Assembly: GCA_021325455.1 (NCBI GenBank) | Contig: JAJPHD010000026.1 | Span: 248,001-312,000 of the forward strand | From: Actinomycetota bacterium | GTDB taxonomy: Bacteria > Actinomycetota > Acidimicrobiia > Acidimicrobiales > JAJPHD01 | Reading direction: 5' to 3' | Length of the DNA stretch: 64,000 bases | Part shown: positions 17,459 to 27,179 of the stretch, one piece after another | Numbering within the stretch: the stretch's first letter is position 1 | Layout of the letters: every line of letters starts with the position of its first letter | Notes under the pieces: generated by a model | What the model saw: only the letters and a program-made list of their open reading frames with translations | What the model was told of the DNA's origin: nothing | Databases searched by the model: none | Made by a program: the position numbers and the translations under genes

Positions 17459-18694
17459 TCAGAACCCCGTGGAGCACCACGGGGGTGGGTCCACCGCCAG
17501 CATGGCCGCCAGCCTGGCCACGGCCCCCGGGACCGCCTCCCCCACCCGGCCGGCGGCCGCCAGGGAGGCGGCCGAGACGCCACCGAGGTAGAGGGAGCCC
17601 AGCGTGGAGGCATCAAGGGCCAGCTCGGTCTCCTGGCCGGGCGCGGCCCTCCGGCAGGAGGCGCCCGAGCGGCCGGCCTCGAGGAGCCAGCGCCCTTCGT
17701 TCCATGGGCAGGCAGGGTCGGACACGTCCAGGACCACCGACCCCTCCGCGGCGTAGCCCCGAGCGGCCAGGGCGGCAGGCAGGTCCACCAGGCGGACCCA
17801 CAGGTGGTCGCCGACCCCCGTCACCTGCAGCTGGCGGGGGTCGGTGAGCATCCAGCGCAGCGGCTCCCCGAGCGGCCGGTGCCTGGCCACCACCTTGCCG
17901 GTCAGGTCCAGGTCGGCAAGGAAGCCCCACAGGGAGTGGTATGCACCCCGGCTGACGGCCACCAGGTGGTCCACGTGGACCGCGTAGCGTCCGAAGGTGC
18001 CCTCGGGGGGCACGTGGTAGACGGCCCCGCCCTCCACCTGGCCCTGCCTCCCGGTGCAGACGGCGAAGAGCTTGCCCCCCCAGCCGTCGTGGCCGCGATC
18101 GGAGCTGCGCAGGGTGCTGACCCAGTAACCGGGGCCGGCGCTCACGTCCCCCACCTGCTGCCGGCGGGCCCGGTCGTGGACCTCGGGCAGGACCTTGCCC
18201 GCCTCGTCCTCGCCCACCAGCTCGATGGACCCCTCGTCCCCCAGGACGCCCGGAGGCAGCCTCCCCCTGTCCCGGTCCAGCTCCACCGTAGCCTCGAAGG
18301 TGGCCCAGCCGTAGCCGAACCGCCCGTAGATGCCCCCCTCGCTGGCCTCCAGGCCCGCCAGGGGCTCGCCCCGCTCCCGGGCGCCGTCCAGGTGGCGCCG
18401 CACCAGGGCGGTGAGTATCCCCCTGCGGCGGTGGGTGGGCAGCACCCCCACCCAGCTGAGGCCGGCCATCGGCACCAGGGCTCCCCCCGGCACGGTCAGC
18501 TCGAGGCCGAAGTCCCCGGCCGTCCCCACCAGCCGGCCGCCGGCGAAGGCGCCCAGGGTCCGACTCAGCTCGGGCAGCTGCGGGCGCTGCTCCTCCACCT
18601 GCTCCTCGGTGGGGCAGCCGAGGAAGGCGGCGTTCCCCACCCGGATGAAGCTTTCGACCTCGTCGGGCCCGACAGGGCGGATCTCCACTTCCAC
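17459..18694 (-). CDS. Eis-like GNAT N-acetyltransferase
   Basis: A 411-residue protein with the three-part build of the Eis family: an N-terminal GNAT domain (acetyl-CoA loop in THRRRGILTALVRRHLDGAR, residues about 90-108), a second GNAT-like domain, and a C-terminal SCP2-like region. As in mycobacterial Eis it has a tyrosine in GIYGRFGYG and ends with a terminal phenylalanine (PWCSTGF), whose carboxylate is the general base in Eis. Eis enzymes acetylate aminoglycosides or protein amines; the natural substrate here is unknown. It sits between ispG and the rimP operon, with a hairpin separating it from rimP. Confidence 0.87.
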   Translation of the reverse strand: MEVEIRPVGPDEVESFIRVGNAAFLGCPTEEQVEEQRPQLPELSRTLGAFAGGRLVGTAGDFGLELTVPGGALVPMAGLSWVGVLPTHRRRGILTALVRRHLDGARERGEPLAGLEASEGGIYGRFGYGWATFEATVELDRDRGRLPPGVLGDEGSIELVGEDEAGKVLPEVHDRARRQQVGDVSAGPGYWVSTLRSSDRGHDGWGGKLFAVCTGRQGQVEGGAVYHVPPEGTFGRYAVHVDHLVAVSRGAYHSLWGFLADLDLTGKVVARHRPLGEPLRWMLTDPRQLQVTGVGDHLWVRLVDLPAALAARGYAAEGSVVLDVSDPACPWNEGRWLLEAGRSGASCRRAAPGQETELALDASTLGSLYLGGVSAASLAAAGRVGEAVPGAVARLAAMLAVDPPPWCSTGF

Positions 18695-18777
18695 GCCGGC
18701 CGGTCTAGCCCGAGCAGGGGCGGCCTGTCGCTCGGATTTCGCGCCTCCGGGAGGAGAAGGTGACGGGGCGGCCGCCC

Positions 18778-20007
18778 CTAGGAGCCCAGCTTCTTGCGGA
18801 TCAGCTCCACCCGCTGCTCGCTCATGTTGGCGTCGCCCCCCTTGGCCTCGAGCAGGGCACGGCGGTCCGCCTCGGCCTCGGCCTCGGCGTGCCTGTCGGC
18901 GGCGGCCAGCCGGGCCTCGATGCCCTCGGCCACGATCTTCTCGGCCTCGGCCACCAGGGCTTCCACCATCTCGTCCTCGGGCACCACCCGCACGATCTGC
19001 CCCTTTATGAAGAGGTGCCCCCGCTGCTTGCCGGCGGCGATACCGAGGTCGGCCTCCTTGGCCTCGCCGGGGCCGTTCACCACGCAGCCCATCACCGCCA
19101 CCTGGATGGGCAGGTTGCGGCTCTCCAGGGCCCGCTGGGCCTCCCTGGCCACCCCGATGACGTCGATCTCGGCCCGCCCGCAGGAGGGGCAGGCGATGAG
19201 GTCCAGGCCCTTGCGCTCCCGGAGGTTCATGGCCTCGAGCAGCTGCCGGCCGGCCCGGGCCTCCTCCACCGGGTCGGCCGTGAGGGAGTAGCGGATGGTG
19301 TCTCCTATCCCCTCGGCGAGCAGGGTGGCGATGCCCGCCGTCCCCTTGATGAGGCCGGCAGGGGGAGGGCCGGCCTCCGTCAGCCCCAGGTGCAGGGGGT
19401 GGTCGACGGTGTCGGCCAGCTGGCGGTAGGCCTCGATCATGAGGGGGACGCTCGAGGCCTTGACCGAGATCTTCACGTAGTCGAAGCCGACCTCCTGGAA
19501 GTAGCCCAGCTCCATGAGGGCCGACTCGACCAGGGCCTCGGGGGTGGCGCCTCCGTACTTCTTGTACAGGTCCTTGTGCAGGGACCCGGCGTTGACCCCG
19601 ATCCGGATGGGGATGCCACGGTCACGGGCCTCGGAGGCCACCAGCTTTATCTCCTCGGGCTTGCGCAGGTTGCCGGGGTTCAGGCGGATGCAGGCCACGC
19701 CGGCCTCCATGGCAGCCAGGGCCATCTCCACGTGGAAGTGGATGTCGGCCACCAGGGGCACGGGGGAGCGGGGGACGATGCGGGCCAGGCCCTCGGCCGC
19801 CTCGGGCTCGTTGCAGGTGCAGCGCACGATGTCGGCTCCGGCCGCGGCCAGGGCATAGATCTGGGACAGGGTGCCCTCCACGTCGGCCGTCTTGGTGGTG
19901 GTCATGGACTGGACGCTGATTGGCGCTCCCCCGCCCACCGGCACGTTCCCCACCATTATCTGGCGGGTGGGGCGGCGGGGGGCGGCGACTATGGCAGCGC
20001 GGGTCAT
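18778..20007 (-). CDS. ispG: (E)-4-hydroxy-3-methylbut-2-enyl-diphosphate synthase
   Basis: A 409-residue iron-sulfur enzyme of the MEP isoprenoid pathway that reduces methylerythritol cyclodiphosphate to HMBPP. The N-terminal TIM barrel contains VGGGAPISVQSMTTT and KISVKAS. The 4Fe-4S ligands are C273 and C276 (CPSCGR) and C308 (GCVVNGPGE). The C-terminus carries a charged Ala/Glu helix ending MSEQRVELIRKKLGS, longer than in E. coli. It follows rseP and dxr, giving the common dxr-rseP-ispG cluster; dxr and ispG act in the same pathway. Confidence 0.96.
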   Translation of the reverse strand: MTRAAIVAAPRRPTRQIMVGNVPVGGGAPISVQSMTTTKTADVEGTLSQIYALAAAGADIVRCTCNEPEAAEGLARIVPRSPVPLVADIHFHVEMALAAMEAGVACIRLNPGNLRKPEEIKLVASEARDRGIPIRIGVNAGSLHKDLYKKYGGATPEALVESALMELGYFQEVGFDYVKISVKASSVPLMIEAYRQLADTVDHPLHLGLTEAGPPPAGLIKGTAGIATLLAEGIGDTIRYSLTADPVEEARAGRQLLEAMNLRERKGLDLIACPSCGRAEIDVIGVAREAQRALESRNLPIQVAVMGCVVNGPGEAKEADLGIAAGKQRGHLFIKGQIVRVVPEDEMVEALVAEAEKIVAEGIEARLAAADRHAEAEAEADRRALLEAKGGDANMSEQRVELIRKKLGS

Positions 20008-20019
20008 GGGTGCATCACC

Positions 20020-21357
20020 TCAATGGAACGGGTTGGGGGCGGGGTGGACGATGTCGAAGTAGAGCGTCCCCGCCCCGATGACGACGAGGATCAGGAACAC
20101 GGCGTAGGTGACCGGCAGCATCTTGGCCAGGTCGGCCACGTAGCGCCGGTCCTTGCGGGAGCGCAGGCGCTCGTAGACGGCAACGGCGACGTGCCCACCA
20201 TCCAGGGGCAACAACGGGATCAGGTTGAAGATGCCCACGAACACGTTTATGTCGGCCAGGATGACGAGGAGCACGTTGAAGAGGCCGGCGTTGGCAGCCT
20301 GGGTGGCCAGCCGGGCCGCCCCCAGGATGGACATGAGCCGCCCTCCCCCCCCACCGCCGCCGCTCTGAGCCGGGGCGGGGCCCGGTGAGGCGCCCTGGGG
20401 GGAAGGCTGGGCACCGCTCACCTGGGTCACGTAATGGCTGATGCCGTGGGGCGAGAAGAAGTGCACCAGCCCCATCACGCTGGTGGTGGCCAGCTGCCAT
20501 GTCTGGCGGGCGCCCTGGGCCACGGCCACGGCGGGGTTGGACCTCACCCTGGGGGCGGTGAGCGTCACCCCTATCACCCCCTCGGAGCCGGTGGGGACGG
20601 CGGTCTTCGGCGAGCCGGTCGACGCGTACCGGATGCTGTCGGCCGGGACGGGCGTCACGTGCAGGGTGCGCCTCTGGCCGTGGCGGCGCACGACCATGGT
20701 GAGCCGGTCGCCGGCATGGTGCTGGATGAACGAGGCCAGGGAGTCCCCGACGTAGTGGTGGCCATCGACCGAGACGATGATGTCGCCCGGCCGCAGTCCC
20801 GCCCGCTGGGCCGGGCTGGCGGTCCCCCTGAAGCGGCTCAAGGCCGCCACCGCCACCTGGCTGGTGCTCGGCACCCCGACCAGGGCGAAGACCGCCCACA
20901 TGAGCACGAGGGCGATGAGGAAGTGCACCACGGAACCGGCCACGGCCACCGATATGCGCCTCCAGAACGGAGCCTGGCGGTACGTGCGCGGCTCGTCGGC
21001 GGCAGGCACCTCCTCCAGGTTGGTCATCCCGGCGATCTTCACGTAGCCGCCGGCGGGGATGGCCTTCACCCCGTACTCGGTCTCCCCGAAGCGGACCGAC
21101 CACACCCTCGGGCCGAACCCGAGGAAGTACTCGGTCACCTTCATGCCTCCCCACTTGGCCATGGCGAAGTGGCCCGCCTCGTGCAGCATGACCATGGCCA
21201 CCAGGGCCACCACCACGACGAGGAGGTCGGTAGCGTGCAGGACCACGGCGGCCACGACCCCGGCCACCACCACCAGGCCCATGCGGGCCAGGGCCGGCCA
21301 CTGGCTCCTGCCACCCCTCCGGGGGGTCGCTTCCCTGCCGGGGGCAGGTTCCCTCAC
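20020..21357 (-). CDS. rseP: Site-2 protease, RseP/Rip1-type M50 metalloprotease
   Basis: A 445-residue intramembrane zinc protease that cleaves membrane substrates such as anti-sigma factors. The zinc motif HEAGH lies at residues 59-63 in the first core membrane helix and the LDGGH ligand motif in the C-terminal core helix (NLIPLLPLDGGH). One PDZ domain (residues about 185-255, PAQRAGLRPGDIIVSVDG) lies between them. A Gly/Ser/Pro-rich insert precedes the third core helix. It sits between dxr (overlapping by four bases) and ispG (12-base gap), as in most actinobacteria. The substrate cannot be read from the sequence. Confidence 0.94.
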   Translation of the reverse strand: MREPAPGREATPRRGGRSQWPALARMGLVVVAGVVAAVVLHATDLLVVVVALVAMVMLHEAGHFAMAKWGGMKVTEYFLGFGPRVWSVRFGETEYGVKAIPAGGYVKIAGMTNLEEVPAADEPRTYRQAPFWRRISVAVAGSVVHFLIALVLMWAVFALVGVPSTSQVAVAALSRFRGTASPAQRAGLRPGDIIVSVDGHHYVGDSLASFIQHHAGDRLTMVVRRHGQRRTLHVTPVPADSIRYASTGSPKTAVPTGSEGVIGVTLTAPRVRSNPAVAVAQGARQTWQLATTSVMGLVHFFSPHGISHYVTQVSGAQPSPQGASPGPAPAQSGGGGGGGRLMSILGAARLATQAANAGLFNVLLVILADINVFVGIFNLIPLLPLDGGHVAVAVYERLRSRKDRRYVADLAKMLPVTYAVFLILVVIGAGTLYFDIVHPAPNPFH

Positions 21358-22514
21358 GCCGCCCTGCTCCGGCGGTCCACGGCCACCCCCGCCCTCCTGC
21401 GGGCGGCAGCATCCACCGCCAGCACGTCCTCCACGCTGGTGAGGCGAGCCGGCTCGTGGCCCTCGAGGACCTCGGCGGCCACCTCTGCTATCGACAGCCA
21501 GGGGATACGCCCGTCGAGGAAGGCGGCCACGGCCACCTCGTTGGCAGCGTTCAGGCAGGCCGGCGCCCCCTCCCCGGCCAGCCCGGCCTGGTAGGCGAGG
21601 TCGAGGCAGGCGAAGCAGGCCCGGTCCGGGAGCTCGAAGTCCAGCTGGGGGAGGCGGGTCCAGTCGATGGTCCCGAAGGGCCGCTCGAGGCGCTCGGGCC
21701 AGGCCAGGGCGTAGCCGATGGGGAGCCGCATGTCGGGGCGGGAGAGCTGGGCCACGGTGGAACCGTCCACGAACTCCACCATGGAGTGGACCACCGACTG
21801 GGGCTGGATCACCACGTCGATCCGTTCGTAGGGGATCCCGAACAGCTCATGGGCCTCGATCACCTCGAGACCCTTGTTCATGAGGGTCGAGGAGTCGATG
21901 GTGATCTTGGGCCCCATGCTCCAGGTCGGGTGGGCCAGGGCCTCCTCCACCGCCACCCCGGCCAGCTCCCCCCGGGACCGCCCCCGGAAGGGCCCCCCGC
22001 TCCCGGTGAGGATCAGCCTGGCCACCTCGGCGGCGCGCCCCGAGCGAAGGCACTGGTGGAGGGCGGAGTGCTCCGAGTCCACCGGGAGGATCTCGGCGCC
22101 GGGGGTGGAGCGGACCGCCTGCACGACAGGGCCGGCGGCGATCAGGGACTCCTTGTTGGCCAGGGCCAGGCGCCGCCCGGCCCGCAGGGCGGCCAGGGTG
22201 ACGGGCAGCCCGGCGAAGCCCACCACCCCATTGACCACCACGTCGGCCTCGCCGGCGATGGCCTCGAGGGCCTGCGGTCCCGCCAGGACCTCGGTCCCGG
22301 GAGGGACCCTCTCGGCCAGGCAGCCGGCCAGGCTGGCCTCGCCCAGGGCCACATAGGCGGGGCGCAGCTCCTGGGCCTGGGCAGCCAGCGCGTCCACCGA
22401 ACGGTGAGCCCCGATGGCCACCACCTGGTAGCGACCCTCCGGGCTGGAGCGGATCACGTCGATGGCTTGACGCCCGATCGACCCCGTCGAGCCGACCAGG
22501 CTGACCGACTTCAC
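21354..22514 (-). CDS. dxr: 1-deoxy-D-xylulose-5-phosphate reductoisomerase
   Basis: A 386-residue NADPH-dependent enzyme that converts DXP to MEP, the first committed step of the non-mevalonate isoprenoid pathway. The NADPH motif GSTGSIGRQ is at the N-terminus. The metal and substrate region shows PVDSEHSAL, and the catalytic loop HPTWSMGPKITIDSSTLMNK is complete. I chose GTG 22514, where homology begins, with GGAGGGAAGGA upstream; the frame is open further. Its stop overlaps the rseP start. Confidence 0.95.
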   Translation of the reverse strand: MKSVSLVGSTGSIGRQAIDVIRSSPEGRYQVVAIGAHRSVDALAAQAQELRPAYVALGEASLAGCLAERVPPGTEVLAGPQALEAIAGEADVVVNGVVGFAGLPVTLAALRAGRRLALANKESLIAAGPVVQAVRSTPGAEILPVDSEHSALHQCLRSGRAAEVARLILTGSGGPFRGRSRGELAGVAVEEALAHPTWSMGPKITIDSSTLMNKGLEVIEAHELFGIPYERIDVVIQPQSVVHSMVEFVDGSTVAQLSRPDMRLPIGYALAWPERLERPFGTIDWTRLPQLDFELPDRACFACLDLAYQAGLAGEGAPACLNAANEVAVAAFLDGRIPWLSIAEVAAEVLEGHEPARLTSVEDVLAVDAAARRRAGVAVDRRSRAA

Positions 22515-22551
22515 CAGCAGGTCCTTCCCTCCAGCGGTACCCCCCAACCGG

Positions 22552-23739
22552 TCATCCGAGGTTGAGGACACGTACCAGGTAGAAGGTAGCGGGCAGGACG
22601 AACAACAGGGCATCCACCCGGTCGAGCACCCCCCCGTGACCGGGCAGGAGGAAACCCATGTCCTTGATGCCGAGGTCCCTCTTGATCATGGACTCACACA
22701 GGTCTCCAAGAGGTGCCACCACCGAGACCACCAGGCCGAGGGCGAGCCCGCTCAGGCTGCCCCACGGGTGGATGCGCCCCACGACCAGGACCGAGAAGAC
22801 CAGGCAGGCCAGGGTCCCCCCCGCCAGGCCCTCCCAGGTCTTGTGGGGGCTGATGGAACGGGCCAGCTGGTGGCGCCCCCAGCGGGAGCCAACGAGCAGG
22901 GCCCCCACGTCGTAGGCCACCGCCGCTATGACCGCCCCCAGGAGGAAGGCGATCCCGTGGCGGTGGGGGAAGAGGCGGGGGCTCAGCAGGAGCCCCGCAT
23001 AGGACCCGAGGAACCCCACCCACAGGAAGCCGAACAGGGTGGCGCCCAGGTTCACGGTGGGCCGGGACCGCTCCACCCCGAGCAGGTACCAGAGGAGCGC
23101 CACCACCACGGTGAGGACCACCACCACTCCCAGGGCGGCCTGCCCCTTCTCGAACCCCGCCACCATGATGCACACGGTGGCCACCAGGCCCACCAGGGTG
23201 GCGGGCCGGTAGCCGGCCCGGCGCAGGACCCCGAACAGCTCGGCGGCGGCCAGGGTCACCAGGACCACGTCCAGGGCCAGCGAGGCCACCGGGCCCACGG
23301 CGAAGAGGATCAGGGCCAGGATGCCCACGGCCACGCCCGTAGCCACCCGCACCGGCCCCTGGGACCAGCGCCCGGGCCGGGGAGGGGCAGGCACGGCGGC
23401 CAGGCTGGGCTCGCTGTCCTCAGCCGGCTCCGGCTCCAGTTGGGGTGCCAGCGCATGCGGGCCCCTCTCCCTGGGGCGGCGGGAGGCCCAGAACCTCATC
23501 CTGGCGGCGGGGCGGCCCGCCCCGTCACCTTTCCCGTCCTCCTCCTGCGGCCGGGAGGTGACCAGCCGGGGCTCAGCGGTGAGGACCGATCCCTCCCCCT
23601 CGTGGCCGAGGCCGCTCCAGACCGAGAGGTCCTCCTCGAACTCGCTCATCCGGACCCTACGCCTCCTGCCAGCAGGCGCCACCCCGGCCTGGCCGGGAGG
23701 GAACCGGCCCTCCTCCGTCCTGCCGCTGGGCCCGTCCAT
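22552..23739 (-). CDS. cdsA: Phosphatidate cytidylyltransferase (CDP-DAG synthase)
   Basis: A 395-residue membrane enzyme that makes CDP-diacylglycerol for phospholipid synthesis. The first ~130 residues are a charged, Pro/Arg-rich cytoplasmic extension; then come about eight hydrophobic segments. The family signature (SMIKRDLGIKDMGFLLPGHG followed by GVLDRVDAL) is close to the C-terminus and complete. ATG 23739 has GGAGGAGG just upstream, so the long N-terminal extension is probably real, although MSEFEEDLSVWSG is an alternative start. It lies between frr and dxr. rlmN, often found between cdsA and dxr in actinobacteria, is absent here. Confidence 0.95.
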   Translation of the reverse strand: MDGPSGRTEEGRFPPGQAGVAPAGRRRRVRMSEFEEDLSVWSGLGHEGEGSVLTAEPRLVTSRPQEEDGKGDGAGRPAARMRFWASRRPRERGPHALAPQLEPEPAEDSEPSLAAVPAPPRPGRWSQGPVRVATGVAVGILALILFAVGPVASLALDVVLVTLAAAELFGVLRRAGYRPATLVGLVATVCIMVAGFEKGQAALGVVVVLTVVVALLWYLLGVERSRPTVNLGATLFGFLWVGFLGSYAGLLLSPRLFPHRHGIAFLLGAVIAAVAYDVGALLVGSRWGRHQLARSISPHKTWEGLAGGTLACLVFSVLVVGRIHPWGSLSGLALGLVVSVVAPLGDLCESMIKRDLGIKDMGFLLPGHGGVLDRVDALLFVLPATFYLVRVLNLG

Positions 23740-23784
23740 GGCGCCTCCTCCTCCGGGCGGCCCTGCGGCCGCCGTCCCGTCCCA

Positions 23785-24354
23785 TCAGATGTCGAGGAGC
23801 TCCTGCTCCTTGTGCTGCAGAGCCCGGTCGATCTCCCCGACGTGCTCCTGGGTGAGCTTCTCCAGCTCCTTCTCGGCCCGGTCCAGCTCGTCGGAGGTGA
23901 TCTCCCCGTCGCGCTCCAGCGCCTCCAGGTCGTGGCGGGCGGAGCGGCGCAGGTTGCGCACCGCCACCCGTCCCTCCTCGGCCTTGTGCCTGGCCATCTT
24001 CACCATGTCCCGCCGGCGCTCGGCGGTGAGGGGGGGGAACACCAGGCGTATCACCTGGCCGTCGTTGGAGGGGGTGATCCCTATGTCCGAGAGCTGTATG
24101 GCCCGCTCTATGGCCTTGAGGGATCCCTTGTCATAGGGGCTGATCACGAGCAGCCGGGCCTCGGGTACCGTGAACCCGGCCAGCTGCTGCAGAGGGACCT
24201 CGGTGCCGTAGTAGTCCACCTTGAGCTTCTCCACCAGCGCCGGAGCGGCCCGGCCGGTCCGGATCGTGGCCAGCTCGCTGTGCGTGTGGTCGACCGCCTT
24301 GTCCATCCGTTCCCTGGTCTCGGTCAGGGCAACGGCTGTGAGCGAATCGTCCAT
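23785..24354 (-). CDS. frr: Ribosome recycling factor
   Basis: A 189-residue protein that, with EF-G, splits the post-termination ribosome. The sequence shows IRTGRAAPALVEKLKVDYYG, the beta domain (LLVISPYDKGSLKAIERAI) and the C-terminal helices (VRNLRRSARHDLEALE), normal length. The ATG at 24354 overlaps the pyrH TGA (TGATG), with an in-frame GTG three bases earlier, so pyrH and frr are translationally coupled. Confidence 0.96.
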   Translation of the reverse strand: MDDSLTAVALTETRERMDKAVDHTHSELATIRTGRAAPALVEKLKVDYYGTEVPLQQLAGFTVPEARLLVISPYDKGSLKAIERAIQLSDIGITPSNDGQVIRLVFPPLTAERRRDMVKMARHKAEEGRVAVRNLRRSARHDLEALERDGEITSDELDRAEKELEKLTQEHVGEIDRALQHKEQELLDI

Positions 24355-25115
24355 CACCTGACCAGCGTACCGATCGGATCCCCCCTGAGGGCGCGATAGA
24401 TGTTCCCGGGACGCATGAGGTCGAAGACCAGCATGGACAGCCCGTTGTCCTTGCAGAACGTGATGGCCGTGAGGTCCATGACCCGCAGGTCCTGGGTGAC
24501 GACGTCCATGAAGCTGATCTCGTCGAAGCGGGTGGCGCTGGGGTCGATCAGGGGATCAGCCGAATAGACCCCGTCCACACCGGAGTGGGTCCCCTTGAGC
24601 ACGGCCTGGGCCCCGATCTCCGCCGCCCTCAAGGCGGCGGGGGTGTCGGTGGTGAAGTACGGGTTGCCCATGCCGGCGGCGAAGATCACGACGCGGCCCT
24701 TCTCCAGGTGGCGGATGGCCCGGCGCCGGATGTAGGGCTCTGCCACCTCGGCCATGTGGATGGCCGACAGGACCCGGGTGGGCTGCCCCTGGCGCTCGAG
24801 GGCGTCCTGCAGGGCCAGGGCGTTTATGACCGTGGCCAGCATCCCCATGTGGTCCGAGGTGGCCCTGTCCAGGCCGGCATGGGCCCCGGTCGTCCCTCTC
24901 CAGATGTTGCCTCCGCCGACGACTATGGCGATCTCGTTGCCCAGCTCGGCCCGGGACCGGGCGATCTCCTCGGCGATGCGCTCCACCACGCCGGCGTCGA
25001 TGGTCTCGTCGGAGGCCGAGCTGGCCAGGGCCTCCCCCGACATCTTCAGCACCACGCGCCGCCAGCGTGAGGGCGGTCGCGTGCCGAGCTCCCCCGTGGT
25101 CGCTGCCTCAGTCAT
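24354..25115 (-). CDS. pyrH: UMP kinase
   Basis: A 253-residue amino-acid-kinase-fold enzyme that phosphorylates UMP to UDP. Motifs are VLKMSGEAL (phosphate loop), [11 protein letters not shown], the [17 protein letters not shown] nucleotide region and [19 protein letters not shown]. The real start is ATG 25115 (MTEAATTG...); the frame continues upstream without homology. It lies between tsf (59-base gap) and frr (overlapping). Confidence 0.95.
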   Translation of the reverse strand: MTEAATTGELGTRPPSRWRRVVLKMSGEALASSASDETIDAGVVERIAEEIARSRAELGNEIAIVVGGGNIWRGTTGAHAGLDRATSDHMGMLATVINALALQDALERQGQPTRVLSAIHMAEVAEPYIRRRAIRHLEKGRVVIFAAGMGNPYFTTDTPAALRAAEIGAQAVLKGTHSGVDGVYSADPLIDPSATRFDEISFMDVVTQDLRVMDLTAITFCKDNGLSMLVFDLMRPGNIYRALRGDPIGTLVR

Positions 25116-25174
25116 CTCCCCGGTCCTCCGCCCGACCTCTCCGGCCTTCTTCGCGTCTCCCCCGCCCGGCCCCG

Positions 25175-25963
25175 TCAGTCCCCGACGACGACCTGGGCGA
25201 AGCGCAGGACCCTGGCCTGCCCCAGCAGGTCCTTGATGGTCCTCTTCTCGTCCCTCACGTAGGGCTGCTCGAGGAGGCACCGCTCCTTGAACCAGCCCGT
25301 GAGCCGACCCTCGACGATCTTGGGGAGAGCCGCCTCCGGCTTGCCCTCGTTGCGGGAGATCGTCTCCAGCAGGGCCCGCTCGGCAGCCACCTCGTCGGGC
25401 GGGACGTCTTCCCGGGAGAGGTACTGGGGGCGGGCGAAGGCGATGTGCACGGCCACGTCATGGGCCAGGGCCCGCTCACCACCGGCCAGCTCGACCAGCA
25501 CGCCGTTGACGCCCCGGTCGTTCTGCACATGGAGGTAGCCGTCCACCACCGCCCCGTCCGAGGGGACGAAGCGCACGACCCGGCCCAGGCTGATGTTCTC
25601 CTCCAGGGTGGCCGTAAGGGCCTGGATGTCCTCCTGGCGCTCGGAGACCGCCTCCTCACCCTTGGCCACCACCACGCTGGCCAGGTCCTGGACCAGGTTC
25701 ACGAAGTCCTCGGACTTGGCCACGAAGTCGGTCTCGCAGCGCAGCTCGACCAGGGCCCCGACGTTGTCGATGACCAGAGCCACGGCCCCCTGGGCGCTCT
25801 CCCTGCCGGCGCGCTTGGCCGCCTCGACCTGGCCCCTCTCCCTGAGGAGCTGCACGGCCGCCTGGAGGTCGCCGTCGGCGTCCTCCAGGGCCCTCTTGCA
25901 GTCGAGGACCCCCGCGCCGGTCTGCCGGCGCAGGCTCTGCACGTCTTGGATGCTGTAGCTCAT
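25175..25963 (-). CDS. tsf: Elongation factor Ts
   Basis: A 262-residue nucleotide-exchange factor for EF-Tu. It has the N-terminal UBA-like domain ([22 protein letters not shown]) and the exchange signature ([16 protein letters not shown]), with a single core domain plus C-terminal helices. ATG 25963 overlaps the rpsB stop (ATGA), so it is coupled to rpsB, the universal arrangement. Confidence 0.96.
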   Translation of the reverse strand: MSYSIQDVQSLRRQTGAGVLDCKRALEDADGDLQAAVQLLRERGQVEAAKRAGRESAQGAVALVIDNVGALVELRCETDFVAKSEDFVNLVQDLASVVVAKGEEAVSERQEDIQALTATLEENISLGRVVRFVPSDGAVVDGYLHVQNDRGVNGVLVELAGGERALAHDVAVHIAFARPQYLSREDVPPDEVAAERALLETISRNEGKPEAALPKIVEGRLTGWFKERCLLEQPYVRDEKRTIKDLLGQARVLRFAQVVVGD

Positions 25964-26982
25964 TGGTCGTGGGACTCCGGTGTCTCGGGTGCCTGCGATA
26001 TCTCTTGGCCGGTGGCGCCGGCCGGGACGGTGGCGGCATTGCGGGCCGGGGCCTCCCCATCACCTGAGGGGGCTCCCTCCCCCGCTCCGGCGGAGGCGGT
26101 CGGCCCGGCAGGGGCCGGGGCCGCAGCCGGGGCGGGGGCCTGGGCACCAGCCCGGGAGCGGGCCAGGCGGGCCTCACGTTCCTGGGCCTGGATGGCGGCC
26201 TGCCGGCGGGCCTCGGCCTGCTGGGCGGCCCGGCGCGCCTCCTCCGCCGGGTCCGGCGCCGGCCCCGCCCCGCCGGCGCCGTCGGCCGAGCGCCTGGAGG
26301 CTATGAACTGGCCCTCCTGGACGGCGTCGGCCATGATCCGGCACATCAGCGTCCCCGCCCGGATGGCATCGTCATTCCCGGGGATCACGTACTGGATGAG
26401 GTCGGGGTCGCAGTTGGTGTCCACCACGGCCACGATGGGCAGCTTGAGCTTGTTGGCCTCGGTGACCGCGATGTGCTCCTTCTTGGTGTCGATCACGAAG
26501 ATGGCGTCGGGCAACCGGGTCATGTGGCGGATGCCCCCCAGGTTGCGCTCCAGCTTCTCCAGCTCCCGGCTCAGGATCAGGGCCTCCTTCTTGGGCATGG
26601 CCTCGAAGTCACCGGCGGCGCGCATCCGCTCGTACTCCTGCATCTTCTTCACCCGGCTCCCGATGGTGGCGAAGTTCGTGAGCATTCCGCCGAGCCAGCG
26701 CTCGTTCACATAGGGCATGCCGCACTGCCGGGCGTAGCGGGCCACGGGATCCTGGGTCTGCTTCTTGGTCCCGACGAACAGCAGGATCCCGCCCCCGGCC
26801 ACCAGGTCCCTCACGTAGGAGTAGGCCACCTCGATGTGGGCGAGGGTCTGGTTGAGGTCGATGATGTAGATGCCGTTGCGCTCGCCGAAGAGGAACCGCC
26901 GCATCTTGGGGTTCCAGCGCCGGGTCTGGTGGCCGAAGTGCACCCCGGCCTCCAGCAGCTGCTTCATCGTGACTACGGCCAT
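25960..26982 (-). CDS. rpsB: Ribosomal protein S2 with long C-terminal tail
   Basis: A 340-residue S2. The core is normal ([22 protein letters not shown] at the start, [14 protein letters not shown], and the [20 protein letters not shown] region). After about residue 235 there is an extra Ala/Pro/Glu-rich tail of roughly 100 residues with an Arg-rich helix ([20 protein letters not shown]). Such tails occur in actinobacterial S2 proteins. GGGAGGAG stands two bases before the ATG. It starts the rpsB-tsf-pyrH-frr run and has a structured leader and its own candidate promoter. Confidence 0.96.
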   Translation of the reverse strand: MAVVTMKQLLEAGVHFGHQTRRWNPKMRRFLFGERNGIYIIDLNQTLAHIEVAYSYVRDLVAGGGILLFVGTKKQTQDPVARYARQCGMPYVNERWLGGMLTNFATIGSRVKKMQEYERMRAAGDFEAMPKKEALILSRELEKLERNLGGIRHMTRLPDAIFVIDTKKEHIAVTEANKLKLPIVAVVDTNCDPDLIQYVIPGNDDAIRAGTLMCRIMADAVQEGQFIASRRSADGAGGAGPAPDPAEEARRAAQQAEARRQAAIQAQEREARLARSRAGAQAPAPAAAPAPAGPTASAGAGEGAPSGDGEAPARNAATVPAGATGQEISQAPETPESHDQ

Positions 26983-27009
26983 CCGGCTCCTCCCATCGGT
27001 TGGTCCTTG

Positions 27010-27054
27010 CTGCTGCGCAACGCCTACTGGGAGGCGACCGTGGGGACGCAGCAG
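27010..27054 (-). promoter_or_regulatory. Two-tier stem structure in the rpsB leader
   Basis: CTGCTGCG (27010-27017) pairs with CGCAGCAG (27047-27054), enclosing an inner hairpin CGCCT/AGGCG (27021-27025 with 27032-27036). It lies about 30 bases upstream of the rpsB start, downstream of the candidate -10. S2 autoregulates through its leader in other bacteria, so a binding role is plausible but not shown. Confidence 0.5.
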
Positions 27055-27101
27055 GTGGAAATCTGTGCTGATACGGGCCGGCGGAGCGCGGCCGCCCGAT
27101 C

Positions 27102-27107
27102 AGTGTA
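27102..27107 (-). promoter_or_regulatory. Candidate -10 element of the rpsB promoter
   Basis: The minus strand reads TACACT, matching the -10 consensus at four of six bases. The transcript would carry a leader of roughly 110 bases including the two-tier stem. I see no good -35. Confidence 0.35.
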
Positions 27108-27179
27108 GCCTCCCCGGGGGTCGGGCCCCTCGGGCCGGCCGGGGGTAACGGCCGGGCCCCGCCGTCGGTCCAAGACCCC

